Shown: positions 35,172 to 47,195, counted from the first letter of the stretch. The stretch: DNA of 64,000 bases from Leptodontidium sp. MPI-SDFR-AT-0119 (GCA_020726505.1 JAHLEZ010000011.1:2170001-2234000), one strand, 5' to 3'. Numbers and translations are program-made. The notes: a model not told the origin generated them from the sequence alone.

Positions 35172-37799
35172 ATGGATCAGAGTCTCCCCATTTCCGGGTC
35201 AAGCAGCCAAAGCTCCACCAACAGCGACGACATCCGTCATGAGTTAGCAGCACCAAGCTACATCAGCAGCGCGAACTCCACTCCCCCACCTACATTCTCA
35301 GATCTGGATCGTTGGCGATACCACATTGATTTCCAGAAGTTCAGTAGCGATCTCCAAGCAGCTGCAAATGCCGTCTTTCCCAATGACACGAAATCCCGAT
35401 ACACCAAGGTATCTGTGCTAATGCTCAGCTGGGAGAACGAGGACCCGAATTTGCCGGTCTCGCAGGAGATCGACAAGCTTTACGATGTTTTCAAGAATCA
35501 GTATCGGTATGAAACGGATCGCTGGACGATCCCGGATGAGAATTGTCATTATAAGTTGACGGAGAAGATTATGGATTACGTGAAGCCGGCTGAGGATAGT
35601 AAGACGCATCTGAAGATTGTGTATTATGCTGGTCATGCGAGGCTTACTGAGACGAGATTGTTGGTGTGGACTAGGTAAGAATTTTGAATTTAATTTGAAT
35701 AATTTCAAGGACTGTTTACTGATATCTTCGCTTTCAGCGTGAGAAACTACACGAAGCCAAAGTGCCCCATTGTGAAGTGGGGTGGAATTCAAACAATTCT
35801 GGAGGAAGCAACGAATGATGTTCTCATTCTCTTAGACTGCTGCGCATCCGGAACTGCTAATGCTAGCGAAGGGAATGGAGTCAACGAACTGATCTCAGCA
35901 TGCGCATTCAATGAGACGGCTAATGGTGTTGGCCCATTCTCGTTCACCAGCGCGCTAGTGACAGAACTTCGACTTCTGGGCAACAGACCATCATTCAGTG
36001 TCGGAGAGCTGTACAAAAAGATATTCTTTCGAACCCAGTGCCGAATGCCAGAGGAACTATATGCAGATGGTACTGAGCGAGAGAGACATCCAGCGCCAAT
36101 TCATTTGGTGTTGACGCAGGGTGGTCCGGTTCCGAGGAGTATCCTGCTTCCTGCTAAGGTTGGACCTCAAAGATCGATTTATCCGAGTTCATGGCAGCCT
36201 CCAGTTTCGTGGGGCTATAACAGTTCCGCAGTCTTTGACTCAAGTACACCTGCGACGGCCAATAGTAGGAATTCTTCCATGTCTGGACCCATGGTAAACC
36301 AGGACTCGACTTCTACGGCCGGAACCTCCAATACTGTGGATCCGGAATCAGACATGTCGCAGGTTTTGAAGTATCAACGTGGCCCGCGATTGCTTTTTGC
36401 TATCAGGATGAGAGACACTTTCCAGCCTGGAGAGGACATGGTTGAGTTGTTCGCTGAGTGGATGCGCTGCATGCCCACCATCGCCGACGAGGTCAATGTG
36501 GAAGCATCGTTTGATAGTTACTCAACGATCGTCATCATATCACTGCCAGTCTCAGTAGCAGCATATCTCCCCCAGGACCCATCAATAATATCTCTTGGGC
36601 CAATAACATCAGAGAACAGAATCCTGTTGCCAGAAAAGCATCAAGTGCTTCGATCCAGCATTCCCTATTCTGTTCATCAGCGAAACAATTCCGAACCTGG
36701 CCCAAGGCGGAAGAGCAATACCAATGAGCACCCAGGAAATTTTGTTGGGGATTTTGTACCATCTGCCCAATCGTCCTTGTCAGCTATCCTCGATCTTCTA
36801 CCAAAGGTCAACACCTCTGATTTCCCGATTATTCTTGACTCGGTCGAAACGATTAAGCGATTGACGGGGGCTTATGAGCCGAACTTGGGATCAGATGCTA
36901 TCAACTTCAACGAAGTGAGAGGCGGCCCAAGGTTCGCAAAGCTTGGGATTGGATATCGCTCGTCGAAGACTATCCCGCGATCGACACCAAAGCCAGCCGC
37001 GAGCACATCGAGTAACCTAAACAAAACAGAAGAAACCACAGACCTTGACGCAATTTTACCACCGCCAATCTGGGAGTCGGGCATGAGATCAAAACCTGGA
37101 ACTTGTTATTCAATTGGCGAGAATCGTGATTCGTTCCAGTCCATGAGCTCTCTCAACTCTTTTGAGACAGACTCTAGTCTTAAAAGCCAGCGGTCATCAA
37201 CCTCAACAGTTGCCACTCGTTTCAGCCATTTGTCCGAATTCAATCCACAAAACTCAGTACGACTTTCAGGGACATCTCAAAGACTGAAGGAAGAATCGTA
37301 CTCGCCATCGCAAAGTCCAAGAGACGCTGATCCACCACAAAACAGATTCCACTGCACAGTCCCGCACTGCAGCCACACTTTCCCAGACGAAGGCAGCCGC
37401 ACGCACCACGAACAAAACGCACACGAATACAACGGGAACTTCACCTGTCTCCTCGACGCCTGCACATCCTCCTGTAGCTTTCCCTGTTTCCAAATCTGCC
37501 ACTTCAAGCCCTTCCAAACGCAACGATGGGATCTCTTGAAAGCACACCTGCAGAAAGAACATCCGGATACTAAATTCACACTGGAGACGCTGCCAAATTC
37601 TTGGACGGGGAAATATGAACATACGGGGAGTGGGTGGGATTGTGGTGATTGTGGAAGGTTTTTGGGAAGTTGGAAGGAGAACCCGAGTGCGATTAATAGG
37701 CATTTTGAGAATTGTCCTGTCAAGATTGAGAGGCAGAAGGAGTTGGAGAAGGATGCGAAGTCCTCGAAATCACAAGGGGGATTTTCTATCAGTCGCTAA
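35172..37799 (+). CDS. Caspase-like (peptidase C14) protein with C-terminal zinc-finger-like segments
   Basis: Two exons, 35172..35674 and 35738..37799, with a 63 bp GTAAGA/CAG intron; 854 aa. The caspase-like p20 core spans about residues 75-270: VSVLMLSWENEDPNLPVSQEIDKL, then the catalytic His in IVYYAGHA (about 155) and the catalytic Cys in VLILLDCCASG (202/203). The dyad is intact. About residues 380-480 hold a second module (LLFAIRMRDTF, VIISLPVSVAAYLPQD) that also occurs in other fungal NLR and caspase-like proteins. A Ser-rich disordered region follows. From about 704 to 840 there are Cys/His clusters (CTVPHCSHTFPDEGSRTHHEQNAH, WDCGDCGRFLG-x9-INRHFENC) resembling degenerate C2H2 fingers. 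A protease role in stress or cell-death signalling is inferred from the family. Confidence 0.85.
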
Positions 37800-38484
37800 G
37801 TGAGACTCGTTGAATACATAACAAAAACGGATGGCCGCAATACAAAAGAGAAAGCTTTGTATCTTCCCTTCTATAACTATTGATCTGCTCCAGTGCCATT
37901 TTGTATGCCCGAGAGATCTGACGACTGCCTCATTTCGGTGAGTCATGTGACCCCATCAATGAGGTAGGTATATTTTGATCAGACAGCTCAAAATGTCCCA
38001 AGATAGTGGTTCCTAAATTCTCTCCCAGCTAATAAGAAGAACCTTTTTTCTGTCATCGTTAATTTTAAGAACTGACTCGTGGTACTCATCCTATTGGCCA
38101 TCCAGAGCTGCCCATGACATTTGAAAGCTAAAACATCCTCGCTTCCTGAAGAGTGGAGCAACTCAACTTCAACCTCAGTTCTTCATTTGAATTCTTCATC
38201 GCATATTTGTTATGATCTCACCAGCTCGACATGGCTAGCCAGTATTGCGAACGCGAACTGCCGGATAGATTTATGCCTGTGACCTAGGAAAAGCCTAAAT
38301 TTCCATATACAGCTAGAATTGCGCGTCCCAGATGAATTTACGTTCAACGCCTTGGCACATCGATTCGTTCCAGTATCACAAGGTCGAACATCGCTTACGG
38401 AAGAGGGCAAGAAAGTGAAGTTGTCATTCCATATATAACGAACATTCACAATCATCGGCCGCTCTTTCCTCGAGCACAGGGAAA
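37800..38484. other. Intergenic region upstream of the rhamnosidase-like gene
   Basis: A 685 bp gap. A TATA-like CATATATAACG lies at about 38430-38440, some 50 bp before the next ATG. No gene is seen. Confidence 0.5.
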
Positions 38485-40710
38485 ATGGCCCCGTATAATT
38501 ATGCAGCGATGGCTGTCAACGCCAGGCTCAATACAATCCTCAACACAGCGCCAGTGGCTCATCCATTCTTTATCGCCATGTTCGTTCCCTACATAATTTC
38601 AGTCGTTACAACATTACTATCAACCAAAGCCTCTGGCTCCTCCTGCTGGCGCGACACTCCCTGCAACGCCAGAACGACAGCTTCCTTCAGCGGACCATGG
38701 GACTCATACAATTACTCTCCAGCCTCACGTATCGTCTCGCCCGTCAACATATTTACCGAAAACTTTACTCTTCTGAGCGCATATCCGAAACCGACCAACT
38801 TATCGTCAAATGTTCTCATCTATGATTTCGGAAAGGAAGTCGGCGGCATTGTCACTGTTTCGTACAATGCTGTCGGGTCTGGACAGCTGGGACTGGCTTT
38901 CTCGGAGGCTAGGAACTGGACTGGTCGAGATTCTGATGGGTCTAATGGAAGATATATCCCAAGAGCAGATGGGGCTTTGTTCGCACCTGTAACGACTACC
39001 TTGAATGGGACCTACACCATGCCGGATGCTCGTATGCGTGGAGGTTTTCGATATCTTTCCATCTTCACTACCACTGATCATTCCATCAACGTCGAGATTA
39101 CGAACGTCACGTTAGAGCTCTCGTTTCAACCAACTTGGTCCAATCTCCGAGCATACGGTGGATATTTCCACTCAAGCGATGACTTGCTAAATCGAATTTG
39201 GTATGCTGGCGCCTATACACTTCAGACAAACGCAGTCCCGCCCAACACTGGTCGCGTCTATCCATTGATTGGTCAAGGTTGGAGAAATGATGCTTGGTTG
39301 GGTACGAAAGGGAACACTCTCTTGGTTGATGGAAGCAAGCGTGATCGAGCTACATGGGCAGGGGATCTTGGCATTGCACTTCCCAGCGTTTTCGTCAGTA
39401 CAGGAGATTTTGAAAGTGCCCGGAATGCCCTTCAATTACAATACGATCTTCAGGTACGTTATGTGAGCCTCTTAAAGAAATCTGGGCTTACCTCGAGTAG
39501 TCTAAAGAAGGCGAGCTTCCCATGGCTGGTCCTCCGCTTAATTTCTTCGGATCCGATACATATCACATGTCTTCGCTGATCGGCACATACGAGTACCTCT
39601 TGTACAGCGGAGATCTGCAGTTTCTCGCTTTGAGCTGGGAGAGTATCAAGCGTGCAATTACTTACGTAGTGAAAAAGCTGAATCAGGAGTCGGGTCTTCT
39701 CTATGTCACGGGAACTGGTGACTGGGGCCGTGATTCCCAAGGAGGGTTCAACACCGCAGCAAATGCCTTGATGTTCAGAACCCTTGTGACAGGGAGCTTA
39801 ATGGCGGGTTGGATCCGCGATTCGATCTCATCTCGGTGGGAGGAGCAGGCTTATGTTTTGAAAGCTGCCATGAATTCAGCAGTTTTCAACTGGGATCCAG
39901 TCGCCGGGTAATCTTTCGTGTATATTGGATAATGTTGCAGTGCTAATTGCTTACAGGGCGTTCAAAGACAGTAACGTCGACTCTTCAATCCATCCAGAAG
40001 ATGGAAACAGTCTCGCACTCTACTACGGTCTGGCATCCCCCATCCACCACAAAAATATCAGCGACAAACTTGTGACCAACTGGGGACCAATCGGAGCAAA
40101 ATGTCCAGAGCTGAAATTCAACATTGTTCCTTTCGTCGAGAGCATGGAGATCAAAGGTCATCTCGCTATAGGGCAAACATATCGAGCTTTAGATCTCATC
40201 CGCCGGAGTTGGGGCTGGTACCTCAACAATCCCTACGGCACAGAAAGCACTTTCATCGAAGGATACTTAGAAGACGGTACGTTTGGATACCGAGCTTTTT
40301 CTGGCTATGAGAAAGACTACTCTTACACCTCTCATGCTCATGGTTGGAGTACTGGACCAACACATGCTTTGACGAATTACGTTCTTGGCCTTCAACTCGC
40401 GTCTCCTGGTGGAGCAGACTGGATCTTGGCACCTCAATTCGGCGATCTGAAATTTGTCGAAGGAGGATTCACGACATCGCTTGGAAAGTTCTCTGCTAAA
40501 TGGACTTTGATTCCTGGAGGATATGAGCTGTCATACTATACACCGATTGGTACCACTGGAAGGTTGATTCTGCCAGCGGGTGAGACTAGATGGCCAACTG
40601 CAACGATTGATGGAAAGGAGTTTCGTCTTGATATTTACGATGGTTCTATGGCCCATGCCACGAAGTTCAGAGTACCAGGAGGGAAGATAGCGATAACAGT
40701 GATGTATTAG
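38485..40710 (+). CDS. Alpha-L-rhamnosidase-like six-hairpin glycosidase (GH78-related), secreted
   Basis: Three exons, 38485..39453, 39501..39907 and 39957..40710, with introns of 47 and 49 bp; 709 aa. A hydrophobic segment near residues 27-45 (FFIAMFVPYIISVVTTLL) is a signal peptide or anchor; a later in-frame ATG would make it more N-terminal. The first part is beta-rich (LIYDFGKEVGGIVTVSYN, FRYLSIF), as in GH78 enzymes. The catalytic (alpha/alpha)6 barrel follows: GWRNDAWLG, ATWAGDLGIALPSVFVSTGD, TGTGDWGRDSQGG, LTNYVLGLQLASPGG. A C-terminal beta domain ends GGKIAITVMY. Several N-glycosylation sites fit secretion. The family removes L-rhamnose from plant glycosides and pectin side chains. 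The exact activity is inferred. Confidence 0.88.
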
Positions 40711-40818
40711 ATCTGCATTCTGGGGGGAGTTTATTCAGCATCAGCGGCATTTTCCAAAGCGGCGTTTCTGTAGACTTAGACCATAGATGGGAGCGCACAG
40801 CATTGCACAGAAGGCAAT

Positions 40819-40834
40819 TTTTTTTTTTTTTTTT
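40819..40834. repeat. Poly(T) tract between convergent genes
   Basis: A 16 bp run of T between the stop codons of the rhamnosidase-like gene and the P450. Confidence 0.7.
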
Positions 40835-40898
40835 CATGAGCGCGGCTTATTGGAGAACAGTAAGGTTCTTGCGTTCTCCTATTCCTCATGCCTCAACT

Positions 40899-42673
40899 CT
40901 AGTGCTCTGGTTTTATTTCACCTTCATCACTTCTCAAATAAATTCTCATCGGAATCCCATCCTTCGGCTTCGCAGACATATTCAACTCCTGATACGCCCT
41001 ACCACCCCACCCAGGAACACTCAACCCATGCCCCTTAAACACCGCCTCGAAATCAAAAAACCTCAACGTCAACACCGCCACGACTCTAACCTCCAGCGTC
41101 GCCATCTGCTGCCCGATACAATTCCTCGGACCCTTCTCAAACGGCATCCACGCATTCATTGAATGCGTCTCGGGATGCAAGAATCGATCGGGATCGAATT
41201 CCGCGGGGTTACTCCAGATGTTCGCGTCCCGGTGGATGCTGGATGCGAGGACGCAGATCATATGGTTGGCTAGGGGGTAGGAACGCCCCTCGAAGGTGGC
41301 GGTTGTCCCGGGGCTGGCTTTGCGCACTGTGAAGCCTACGGGGTGCAGACGGAGGACTTCTTTGATGGCAGCGCTGGTGAGGGGGAGGTTGTTTAAGAGG
41401 TGTGGGGTGGAGGATAGGGCGTTGAGGGTGCTGGAGAGGGAGGGGCCGAATGTGGTGGTGTGCTCTTCGCGGACGCGGGATAGGTAGGTGGGGTTAATGG
41501 AGAGGTAGTAGAATAGGTACTAGATTGTGTTAGTATATGTAATGTATATGTACAGAAGGATTGGAGACTTACGGTCATCAGAGATGCGGTTGTGTCGTGA
41601 CCTCCAACAAAGAAAGTCTTCGCACTAGTTTCGTCAGTGAGCTCGTTGGGTAGATTATTAAACTAGGACAAACTTACTTGTCCAAAGCAATTCTCATGAA
41701 CTCAGGATCAAGATCTGGCCTCACTGCTTTCGCGCCTCCGACCTTCCCCGTATCCTTCAAGTACCCCTTCAACGCCAAATCCAAAATACTCTTCTCCACC
41801 CCATCATCCTTACCTTCCCTATACTTCTTCTTAATCACATCTCCCAGCAACCCATCCAACTTTCTCGTATACCAATCCATCATAAACGGACTAACGACCT
41901 TCTTCCACAACGGATCCGTCTGTCCCGCCGTCCAACTCAACGCCTTGGCAAAATTATCCTGGACGGCACTATACTCCGTCTGCGATTTCAAATGTATATC
42001 ACCAACTGTCCTGCCAATAAAATCAATCGCCAATTTCATCGTAGCGTCATTCATAGAGAAAACTTCCCCCGAAACACCAAATCTCGTTAGTTTCTCCTTG
42101 AACACTAAACTCTCCTCTACCATCCGCGGGACTAGTTTTAGGAGATGCGAGAGTGAGAAGGCTAGTGCGAACCATGATCTTTGACGAGACCATTCTGCGC
42201 CGTTGGTTGAGAAGAGACTTTTTGTGCCGACGCAACCGCGTAGGAAGGTCTTGACGAAGGGGTGTCGGTGTATGTTTGGTGATGTTTGTACTTGCAGTGC
42301 GACTGCTGAGTCGGTGATGAAGACCATGGGTTCGCCGAAGGGGGAGATGTCTACGTAGAATAGGCCGCGGAGGTTGTGCTCGGTGCCGATTTCCGTGAAC
42401 ATTGGTTGTGGGTGGATGTCTGCTGGGTAGCGCTTCATTGCTTCACCTAGGACTTTGAGGTTTCCCGGGAGCATGGAGTGGGGAGGTGTTGGCTTGGGAT
42501 TGTTAGACCTGTATGAAGTGTAGGGAGGAGTAAGGGGATATGGAGATGCGTACTAAGTCTTTGTAGAATCTTCGATGTTTGATGAACTTTGTGATGAACT
42601 TTATGATGAAGAAGGCGAGGTAGATGGAGGCGATGCTGAGGCCCATCCAGACCCAGTTCTCGGGCAACTCCAT
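40899..42673 (-). CDS. Cytochrome P450, intact
   Basis: Four exons, complement(40899..41519, 41573..41624, 41678..42492, 42554..42673); 535 aa in frame. The ATG at 42673 gives MELPENWVWMGLSIASIYLAFFIIKF, an ER membrane anchor. Markers are WSRQRSWFALAFS (helix C), FFVGGHDTTASLMT (I-helix, made by the 52 bp exon), KEVLRLHP (ExxR), FDPDRFL and the heme loop FEKGPRNCIGQ with Cys463. The layout (GGHDTT, KEVLRLHPVG, loss of a Gly-rich hinge) recalls fungal P450s acting on fatty acids or secondary metabolites. The substrate is unknown. It shares strand with the PhyH dioxygenase about 560 bp upstream, so both could serve one oxidative pathway; that is inference. Confidence 0.9.
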
Positions 42674-43236
42674 TTTCAAACACACTCGATTCTTCAAAGG
42701 TGGTCGGAAGTTGTAACTGGTTGTTCTCTTTAAGTGAGTGTTTTATCAACTTTAACGGTTAATAGAGGAGGAAAGTGAGATGAAGTCGAGATAGGTTGCT
42801 AGCGCTTACTGTATACAATGACATTCGCCTAAATCTCCTTGGAGCCGACCCGATAATAGATAGTATCGAATCAAAATGTTTGGGATACATAATTATCGGT
42901 TCCCACTCTCCAACTCTGGTGGTCAGGGTATTTAGAATGTCTGAATATCCAGAATGGGCTCACAGGTGAAGAAAATACATATTGGTCTAGCTTTTATCAC
43001 AATTTGTAGACTGGGGTAACCCACAAAGCCAAGGAGCTTATGCCAAGATCCGTCAGATTTGCATATCTCATCCTCGACCTCACAGATGAGTACTGTGGCA
43101 TTTCTTTGTCGCATGACCGGACAGACCCTTTCCATATAGAAGAGGTCAACATTTGTAAACTATTCAAGCAGACAGCACTTTTCATAAATTTTATCTAATG
43201 CACTTTTTCCTCCTCCCCTTCCTCGACTTTTCACCT
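42674..43236. other. Intergenic region between P450 and PhyH gene
   Basis: 560 bp, holding the P450 promoter and the PhyH gene 3' end. No further gene is seen. Confidence 0.4.
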
Positions 43237-44493
43237 TTACAATCTAGACTTGTCCCTCTCTTCGTCAGGTTCTTCTGCCCCTTTCGATTTCGATGTTTGG
43301 TTGCGTTTCTGTTCAGCACCCCACTCCAACAATCTCTTCTTCCTCATCTCCACCCCAGCCCTCGGACTCCTCCCATCCACATATCCCATAAAATCATGTG
43401 TACTGAACCCCATCAACTGCAATAACCTCTTCGGCACAACATCCAAATCTTCCCATCCCTGCGCCACGGTGAAGTTCTCATATGTGCGGATCCACGGCTG
43501 GCAGTACTGCACTGTCATACTCCTGCGCATGGAAGATGATGTATTCGCTCCGCCGGAATGCCAGACTGTATTGAGGAAGTAGACCATCGAACCGGCGGGC
43601 ATGATGGCGGGTATCATTTCAGCGCGGGTTGGACGCCGGCTGTCGGGCCAGAGATGTGAGCCCGGGATGAGGGTTGTGGCGCCATTGGTAGATGTGAAGT
43701 CGTCGAGGGCTATCATCGTGCCCTGAGTATTGTCAGAATACAATTCAACAGGATGAGTATATCCTCGTCCTCATCCTCGCAGGGAACGGAATAAACTCAC
43801 AATACCCATCAACGGCCTCGGTCTCGGCAAAGCAATCAAGCCATCATCAGTATGAATCTCCTGCTCCTTCTCCCCAGGTCCAATAACCACCGTATGGAAA
43901 CTCGTCATCAAATACGCCTTCTGCAGGAAATAATCATTGAGCTTCAACACTGTCTCGTGGATCGGGAAACAGTCGAAGGCGCGGCTCTTGTCACATAATG
44001 AGTATATCCTCTTGGTGCTGTATCCTTCGAAGGGGTTGCGTCCGCCCTTGGATGCTGGTCCTGAGGAGAGCGAGGAGAGACGTGCGAGTTCGGAGTTGGC
44101 GAGGGAAACTTGCTGTGGTGTGAAGATTTTGGGAAGGATCACGTATCCGTGTTCGAGGACGTGGGATATTAGGGGGGCTATAGACTTTGAGGAATCAGTG
44201 ATGTGTATGAGGAGCTGTTCTAGAGTTTTCTGGGTATCTGGATCCAGACTTGTGGCCTTTGGGTAAGATGAGAGAGACTATGTGATGACTTCTAGGGATA
44301 CGTACAGGATCTTTAGGACCGGGAAGGAAAGTTGTTCCCTCCCCGAGCTGGACGCGGTCATGAATAGTGCTTGCACGTAGGTAAGCTCCACCTTGTTTTT
44401 CATTAGACTAGAGTATGCTGGTTAGTGAAGAACGCAACATGCCGTTATAGGAATGAAACTCGAAGGAAGGGGAGATGGGGAGGGGCGCACCAT
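43237..44493 (-). CDS. Phytanoyl-CoA dioxygenase (PhyH)-family Fe(II)/2-oxoglutarate oxygenase
   Basis: Exons complement(43237..43722, 43801..44256, 44306..44407, 44491..44493) give 348 aa in frame. The proposed first coding exon is just the ATG; translation then continues SNEKQGGAYLRASTIHDRVQLGEGTTFLPGP. The body shows YVILPKIFT, HTVVIGPGEKEQEIHTDDG (iron-binding H-x-D) and LIPGSHLWPDSRRP. VYFLNTVWHSGGANTS then carries the distal His, and SMRRSMTVQYCQPWIRTYENF follows. These fit the fungal PhyH class that hydroxylates or desaturates lipids and secondary metabolites using Fe(II), O2 and 2-oxoglutarate. The C-terminus is a charged tail. No targeting signal is obvious. The start exon is the weakest part of the model; the internal exons are strong. 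Confidence 0.85.
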
Positions 44494-45590
44494 ATTGACA
44501 GCTACTGTATAGGATTAGATGTCAGAAAGACTAAGAGAACCTATGGCACAGGAAAAGAAGCATTGAAAGCATACAATAGGTATGAATGTAGTATTATTAT
44601 AAATATCCACCGTAGGAAGTAAGAAAAAGGCGTAAGACCTAGCCTATGCGGGGTAAGTGCGGGGTCCTTTCAGTGGCGTCGGCCGATGATTCAAGGTTTC
44701 GAAAGCCTATCAAGTGGGAATAAGCATACTAAGATACAACTTTAAGCCGAGGTTCGGCAGAGACCAAATAGAGATTTATCACCAGATATGCATAGAAGTT
44801 TGACATTGTTGAAAGAGTTGGGTAAGACAAAAAAGAGTCGTTCCACGCCAGCAAGACATTCCGAGAATTCCACTTCACGTACTGCTCAGTTATCAGCATG
44901 AGGCTATTCAACGATCATAAGACAAGAAGAAGCAAATTAAATCTCACCTCGCGATAGTTTTCAGCTATCGTCATCCCCAAAACCCACTTGAGTCTAACGA
45001 TCTCCTTCAAAAGGAACTCGTAGAACACCTTTCCTATCCTATTTCCATGCTCGGGCTTCAAACTCCCCACCAAATCGTCCCTCAAAGTCCAAGGCGCAGA
45101 TCAGTAGCCCGGGATATCTTTGGACGAGTGCAAAATGGGCCTTTCTTCCAAATTTCTTCGATGTCGGTACTTGGTTAAGTGAGGGGAGGAAATATCCTGG
45201 CGATTGAAGTGCGGGTTTGTGTACCTTGATGCCGCCGAGATATGAGAGTTCCAACCTAGGCTTGCTAACGCACTGCTTTGCTGGATGACAGTCGAACGAG
45301 TGGGACCCTCAAAATCCGAGTAGGTGGAAACTTTCTTTAGTCTGGCGAGTCTTTTCATATTTCCTTGAAAGAATTCCGTCTTGCAAGGCAAATGGAACCA
45401 GATGTACCGGATATGTTTGAGATTTTGGCTTTCCAGACTCATTTCGAATTAGAAGACGATGACTATCGTGCTTTCATACCGTGTAGCAACATGCCATAAT
45501 GGATTTGATGTCCGTGGTGCTTCAGCGATCCTGCTTGCGAGTGCATGGACAAGAAGCCCTCGTGCCTTCACCGAAAATATCCAGACGCTG
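44494..45590. other. Intergenic region with possible minus-strand coding relics
   Basis: Overlapping minus ORFs at 45101-45442 (YIWFHLPCKTEFFQGNMKRL) and 45039-45254 (AHFALVQRYPGLLICALDFEG) look faintly protein-like in two different frames. They could be a degraded F-box/LRR-type gene, but nothing firm can be said. Confidence 0.25.
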
Positions 45591-47195
45591 TTACTTAGCT
45601 ACTCTCATGTGGGCTTCGAAGATTTCTCTGTCTACCAAGGCAGGACTGTCGAAACATCCGTAGCCTTTGACAACACTCATCTCATCAACCTTGGCATTTT
45701 TCGTTTTGAATGACCAACAAGGATTCATCTCCTCGAGGATATCGGCCCCTTGTCCACCCTGGCCTCTTTTCCAGAGACAGACTCCAAACACACCAAGTTC
45801 GGACACCACAGGACCCTGATATAGCCCAATATGATTCATCATCATGTTCATCAGTAATGGAGGGGTTATCTTCTCCATTAGAATGAATGTACCCCACGCT
45901 GCCACGGGAATTGATTTCAGGAACTCCACGATGGCCTCTCCATAGACATTGTTCCCTCCGCCCTCACGAGAAGGTTTCAGAATAATTCCTCTTGCAGTCT
46001 CGGGATCCAGTGCAACTTTCCTTGCGTTCTGACCCTCCTCGGATTCGTCCAACGGCCAGATCTTCATAAAAGTCCTCGCGATGATCGCAGCTTCCTCGAC
46101 AGTCAGGAACCTCTCAAGCACATTCGGCACCGTGAGTGCCTGCTGAACTTTCTTAAAAGTGGCCAAATGCCCCAAGATATTCGGGCATTTAATTGCCCTG
46201 GATCTCTCCAGCTGGAATCTAGCCATGTGACCCATGTCATCATATTCGTGGACTTCGAAACCACTACGGAAATAGACGACACTGACTTCTAAAGGTATTT
46301 TCAGGTGAGGTGGTTGGTATATCAATTCCCCGGCGGGTGTCAAAGATGTTTGGGAGAGGACTTCATACCCAAATATTACTCGAAAACATGGAATGGATGC
46401 GTCCCAAAGGGCATACTCGATGGGACGTTCGTCGGCTATGTTGAAGTTGTTCGGTTGTACAATCATGAGGATACATGTGTCCTTTGCGGTGCGAGAGGCT
46501 GCTGAACCATAGGTACGATGCGCTGATGCGAGCCCTTGGGCTAGAGTGTCGATGGTGTGATTTGGGGGAAGAAAATCGGGTTTGAGCTGGAATGCTGACG
46601 GTACCGCTTCATAAATGCCCGTTCGATGAAGATGGCGATGCATTTCTGAAATCTTGTCGCTATGCACTCCGCCAGCACATGCGATGGTATTGAGCTCCAC
46701 CTGTTTCAATTGAAATCCATCATGGGTATCCGCTGAAGGAAGATGGAGCATGTAATCCGAACGAAAGATCCCAAGAGTTAAATCCTGTAAGTATCCCTCT
46801 TGCTTAACTTCCCTGTAGATTGTCCAAAGTTTATTTGCCAGAGGGTCAACGTCGATGAGATCTTTCAAGGCATCGAACAACCATTCTTCATCTTCGGCCA
46901 CGGCTGCGTACAGTTTGTTGTAGGTCTTCTGGAGTGCGAGAGCTTCGTCGAAGAGGTCTCTAGGGAACAGCGTTGGGAATATGGTCGCTCCCACCGAATG
47001 AGTTAGTACTGAGTGAACATTGTCCGTGTCCAGAACTTTCAATTGCGAGCCATGGCTGATTTGCCAATCCTTGACCTCCGCGACGAGGGTTTCCAACTGC
47101 TCATCAGGCATCGAAGGAGGATAGCTCATTTCCAAAGACTTATTCTTACTTTGACGACCGTTGGATTTACGGAGGGTGAACCGTACTTTGGGCAT
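45591..47195 (-). CDS. Glutathione synthetase (eukaryotic type), intronless
   Basis: Single 534-codon exon, ATG at 47195. Eukaryotic glutathione synthetase sequence runs throughout: NKLYAAVAEDEEWL, LGIFRSDYMLHLP, QLKQVELNTIACAGGVHSDKISEMHRHL, ARFQLERSRAIKCPNI, the ATP-grasp glycine-rich loop LKPSREGGGNNVYGEAI, LMEKITPP and a C-terminal SELGVFGVCLWKRG. The enzyme joins gamma-glutamylcysteine and glycine with ATP in the cytosol. Length is slightly above the usual 470-500 aa because of a basic N-terminal extension (MPKVRFTLRKSNGRQSKNK). The absence of introns, unlike its neighbours, and its place among accessory genes suggest a second copy rather than the housekeeping gene, perhaps tied to detoxification. 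Only a genome-wide count can show this. Family confident. Confidence 0.92.
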   Translation of the reverse strand: MPKVRFTLRKSNGRQSKNKSLEMSYPPSMPDEQLETLVAEVKDWQISHGSQLKVLDTDNVHSVLTHSVGATIFPTLFPRDLFDEALALQKTYNKLYAAVAEDEEWLFDALKDLIDVDPLANKLWTIYREVKQEGYLQDLTLGIFRSDYMLHLPSADTHDGFQLKQVELNTIACAGGVHSDKISEMHRHLHRTGIYEAVPSAFQLKPDFLPPNHTIDTLAQGLASAHRTYGSAASRTAKDTCILMIVQPNNFNIADERPIEYALWDASIPCFRVIFGYEVLSQTSLTPAGELIYQPPHLKIPLEVSVVYFRSGFEVHEYDDMGHMARFQLERSRAIKCPNILGHLATFKKVQQALTVPNVLERFLTVEEAAIIARTFMKIWPLDESEEGQNARKVALDPETARGIILKPSREGGGNNVYGEAIVEFLKSIPVAAWGTFILMEKITPPLLMNMMMNHIGLYQGPVVSELGVFGVCLWKRGQGGQGADILEEMNPCWSFKTKNAKVDEMSVVKGYGCFDSPALVDREIFEAHMRVAK

